Below the pieces are notes generated by a model that was not told where the DNA came from, did no database searches, and saw only the letters and a program-made list of their open reading frames with translations. A DNA stretch of 64,000 nucleotides, taken from Arthrobacter sp. NIO-1057. Lineage in GTDB: Bacteria; Actinomycetota; Actinomycetes; Actinomycetales; Micrococcaceae. Shown piece by piece: positions 61,760 through 64,000 of the stretch (the stretch's first letter is position 1; the number at the start of each line of letters is the position of its first letter). The position numbers and the translations under genes are program-made. The stretch covers positions 1-64,000 of the forward strand of contig NZ_FMAT01000006.1 in assembly GCF_900094805.1 (NCBI RefSeq). The letters are read 5' to 3'.

Positions 61760-62977
61760 CTACTGCTTCATATTCGGATCAATAACCTGCATGATCCTAT
61801 TCAGGTCCTCAACAGACGCAAATTCAATGCTCACCTTACCTTTACGTGAACCAAGCTGAATCTTCACATTCGTATCTAAGCGATCCGCCAACGACGTGGC
61901 CAGGAAATCAAGCCGTTCGTTTCGTTGCGTCTCTCTCGGTTTCTTTGTTGCCTTCTTTGGCTTGTCATCACTCAGGGCCACAGCTTCCTCTGTGGCACGC
62001 ACTGAGAGTCCCTCGTTGATGATTCGCTGTGCCAGCTGTTCAATTGCTTCACCGCTCGACAGGCCAAGCAGGGCCCTTGCGTGGCCGGCAGAAAGAACGC
62101 CTGCAGCCACGCGACGCTGAACCAATGGAGGCAACTTCATGAGACGAATCGTGTTCGAGATCTGCGACCTTGAACGACCGATCCGATCAGAAAGAACTTC
62201 CTGAGTACAGTTGAACTCTTCTAAAAGCTGCTGATAAGCGGCCGCTTCTTCTAGTGGGTTCAACTGCGAACGGTGAAGGTTCTCGAGGAGGGCGTCTCTC
62301 AGAAGATCCGTGTCCTGCGTGTCACGAATGATCGCCGGGATCTTATCGAGACCAGCCGCTTGAGTCGCGCGCCAACGGCGCTCACCCATAACGAGCTCAT
62401 AAGGGGCATCATCAGACTCACGGGAAGGCCTAACGACGATAGGCTGCAGCAACCCAATCTCTCGAATGGAGTGGATGAGCTCATCCATATGCTCTTCATC
62501 GAAATTGGTACGTGGCTGCTTGCGATTCGGGTGAATCAGCTTTACGTCGAGTTCAGCAAATTGTGCACCCGGTACTTCTACCAACCCAGTTGCATTATCA
62601 ATCTCAGTAGTTGGTTTGTCAGCCTGAGTAGCTGGTTCTACGAACTTCTCCGCGGGTTCTACGTTTCTCGAGGTCGGCCTTCCAGAAGATGCCGGCTTGG
62701 AAGATAGTGTCGTATTCAGACCAGGCATTGTCGCTCGAGGACGTTTCGTCGACTTAGCGGTAGGAGTTGCAGTTTTAGGTGAGGTCGATTTACGCCCAGG
62801 CTCAAAGAACATGTCGACAGGACGAGACGTCTTAGGTTTAGCAGGTGCAGCAGTCTTGGCTTCTGGCTTATTTGTTTCACGTGAAACAACCGAGGTATCT
62901 TCGGGCGCTTCAGTTACCGGTGAGCTTGAGATCAGCGCTCCCAGTCCCCTACCTAAACCACGCTTCTTCTCTGCCAT
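61760..62977 (-). CDS. parB: Chromosome-partitioning protein ParB
   Basis: The 405-residue protein has the N-terminal [11 protein letters not shown] motif that contacts ParA, a long Pro/Ser/Thr/Lys-rich linker, the ParB/CTPase core ([39 protein letters not shown]), the parS-reading HTH ([26 protein letters not shown]) and a C-terminal dimerisation domain. It binds the parS sites and spreads for origin segregation. A perfect parS is inside its own gene. ParA ends 193 bp upstream. Confidence 0.98.
   Translation of the reverse strand: MAEKKRGLGRGLGALISSSPVTEAPEDTSVVSRETNKPEAKTAAPAKPKTSRPVDMFFEPGRKSTSPKTATPTAKSTKRPRATMPGLNTTLSSKPASSGRPTSRNVEPAEKFVEPATQADKPTTEIDNATGLVEVPGAQFAELDVKLIHPNRKQPRTNFDEEHMDELIHSIREIGLLQPIVVRPSRESDDAPYELVMGERRWRATQAAGLDKIPAIIRDTQDTDLLRDALLENLHRSQLNPLEEAAAYQQLLEEFNCTQEVLSDRIGRSRSQISNTIRLMKLPPLVQRRVAAGVLSAGHARALLGLSSGEAIEQLAQRIINEGLSVRATEEAVALSDDKPKKATKKPRETQRNERLDFLATSLADRLDTNVKIQLGSRKGKVSIEFASVEDLNRIMQVIDPNMKQ
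62873..62888. repeat. parS site within parB
   Basis: Perfect parS lies in the 5' part of the parB coding sequence, where it encodes Val-Ser-Arg-Glu-Thr near residue 30. Confidence 0.96.
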
Positions 62978-63170
62978 GATATTTGCACGCCCTTTCGTCC
63001 GAACATTCAGCCCGAGACTAGTCTACTGTTTTTAGACATTGAACCGGGGATGCTTGATGAAAGTTAGCATCGGTGTTGCATACTATTAGTTTGAGGAAAA
63101 TCTCGTTGTCTAAAACAACAATTCACTGTTGAATATCCGCATTCTTCAGCCGAGAAGCGACAAATATCGG

Positions 63171-64000
63171 CTAAGCGCCCCGTTCAGCCATTTCATAGGC
63201 CGCTTCAGTGTAGGAGAGAGCGCCAGTAGAGTTCGGATCATAGGTGATCACGGTCTGCTGGTAGCTCGGAGCCTCAGAGATACGTACCGAGCGAGGAATG
63301 ACGGCGTCGAGGACTTGCTCGGGGAAATGCTCTCTAACTTCGTTGGCAACTTGAGCTGCCAGCTTGGTTCGACCGTCATACATCGTTAGCAAGATGGTAG
63401 AAACTGTGAGCTTGGAATTCAGGTGCTTCTGAATCATCTCAATGTTCTTCAAGAGCTGGCTGAGGCCCTCAAGTGCGTAATACTCACACTGAATTGGGAT
63501 CAGAACCTCACGCGCGGCAACGAACGCATTTACAGTCAAGAGTCCGAGGCTTGGAGGGCAGTCAATGAACACATAGTCCAGGCGTGGCAGCCCCTCACGC
63601 TGGCGCGTACGTGCATAGTCGTCCAGAGCGCGTTGTAGGCGCTGCTCTCGTGCAACCAAAGAGACGAGCTCAATCTCTGCACCGGCGAGATGAATCGTGG
63701 CTGGTGCAACCTGAAGCGACGGTAGATCTGGGCACGTTGCGACAACATCAGACAACGGAAGATCATTGATAAGTACGTCGTAAATGCTATCAACTTCGGA
63801 ATGATGCTCAATTCCCAATGCGGTTGACGCATTGCCCTGTGGGTCTATGTCGATAACCAAAACATTCAAGCCACCCTTGGCCAATGCAGCGGCCAAGTTG
63901 ACGGTCGTCGTAGTTTTGCCGACGCCGCCCTTCTGGTTGGAGATTGTGAAATAGCGGGTCTTCTCAGGAGCTGGCACCGTGCGGGCCTCCAAAGCTTCGC
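63171..64000 (-). CDS. parA: Chromosome-partitioning ATPase ParA, 5' end outside window
   Basis: The frame is open to the right edge, so the true start lies beyond it; at least 275 residues are visible. The deviant Walker A NQKGGVGKTTTTVNLAAALA, Walker A' VLVIDIDPQGNAS and Walker B YVFIDCPPSLGLLTVNA are all present, with IPRSVRISEAPS near the end. It is the partner ATPase of ParB. Synteny suggests rsmG and other origin genes upstream. Confidence 0.98.
   Translation of the reverse strand, partial: EALEARTVPAPEKTRYFTISNQKGGVGKTTTTVNLAAALAKGGLNVLVIDIDPQGNASTALGIEHHSEVDSIYDVLINDLPLSDVVATCPDLPSLQVAPATIHLAGAEIELVSLVAREQRLQRALDDYARTRQREGLPRLDYVFIDCPPSLGLLTVNAFVAAREVLIPIQCEYYALEGLSQLLKNIEMIQKHLNSKLTVSTILLTMYDGRTKLAAQVANEVREHFPEQVLDAVIPRSVRISEAPSYQQTVITYDPNSTGALSYTEAAYEMAERGA

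Overview
This window comes from a moderately high-GC actinobacterium. The best match is Micrococcaceae (Arthrobacter/Glutamicibacter type), close to the replication origin. The evidence is the order NUDIX-murJ-pseudokinase-trxB-trxA-(gap)-parB-parA at the right end, an rpsF-ssb-rpsR-rplI block with dnaB further on, an actinobacterial inositol-3-phosphate synthase, and many GTG/TTG starts. The usual dnaA/dnaN origin is not visible; by synteny it should lie a few kilobases beyond the right edge.

Layout. 1-3.9 kb: the tail of a RiPP operon. It holds the C-terminus of a precursor ending in a Thr-x-x-Cys motif, a LanD-type flavoprotein, a kinase-fold protein that has lost its catalytic residues, and two coupled M16-type proteins. 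This looks like a class V-like lanthipeptide. A NarL-type two-component system converges on it (3.9-5.9 kb). 6-10.4 kb: a MarR regulator with a perfect 20-bp operator, pirin, a GNAT enzyme, an MFS exporter and a ZIP metal transporter. 10.5-12.4 kb: dnaB, preceded by a dense cluster of DnaA boxes. 12.4-20.3 kb: accessory metabolism (flavin reductase, acyl-CoA ligase, thioesterase, RibD-like reductase, CoA-transferase, XRE and PadR regulators) lying between rplI and dnaB. 20.4-22.1 kb: rplI, rpsR, ssb, rpsF. 22-29 kb: an OafA-like acyltransferase, an XRE membrane regulator and a MacAB-like lipoprotein/adaptor/ATPase/permease operon. 29.7-39.6 kb: M18 aminopeptidase, a LapA-like protein, a four-gene ABC plus two-component operon, YdcF, a phytoene-desaturase-like oxidoreductase and a GT87 enzyme.

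39.9-46.7 kb is a surface-polymer locus for a nonulosonic acid (sialic acid or Kdn). It has a CMP-nonulosonate synthetase fused to a HAD phosphatase, a NeuB without the usual C-terminal SAF domain, a GT2, a polysialyltransferase-like protein, a GT52-like protein and a DUF6716-like protein. The last four genes are coupled by 4-nt overlaps. Then come ino1, a string of very small ORFs with a leader-peptide/attenuator layout (48.2-48.7 kb), the CCA-adding enzyme, NUDIX, murJ, a pseudokinase/discoidin-like membrane protein, and trxBA behind a sigma-R/SigH-type promoter.

56.0-61.76 kb is a remarkable 5.7 kb stretch without a recognisable gene, between the converging 3' ends of trxA and parB. It carries five parS sites; a sixth lies inside parB. 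ParA runs off the right edge. The strongest leads are the lanthipeptide operon, the DnaA-box cluster before dnaB, the gene-free parS region, and the compact nonulosonate polymer locus.
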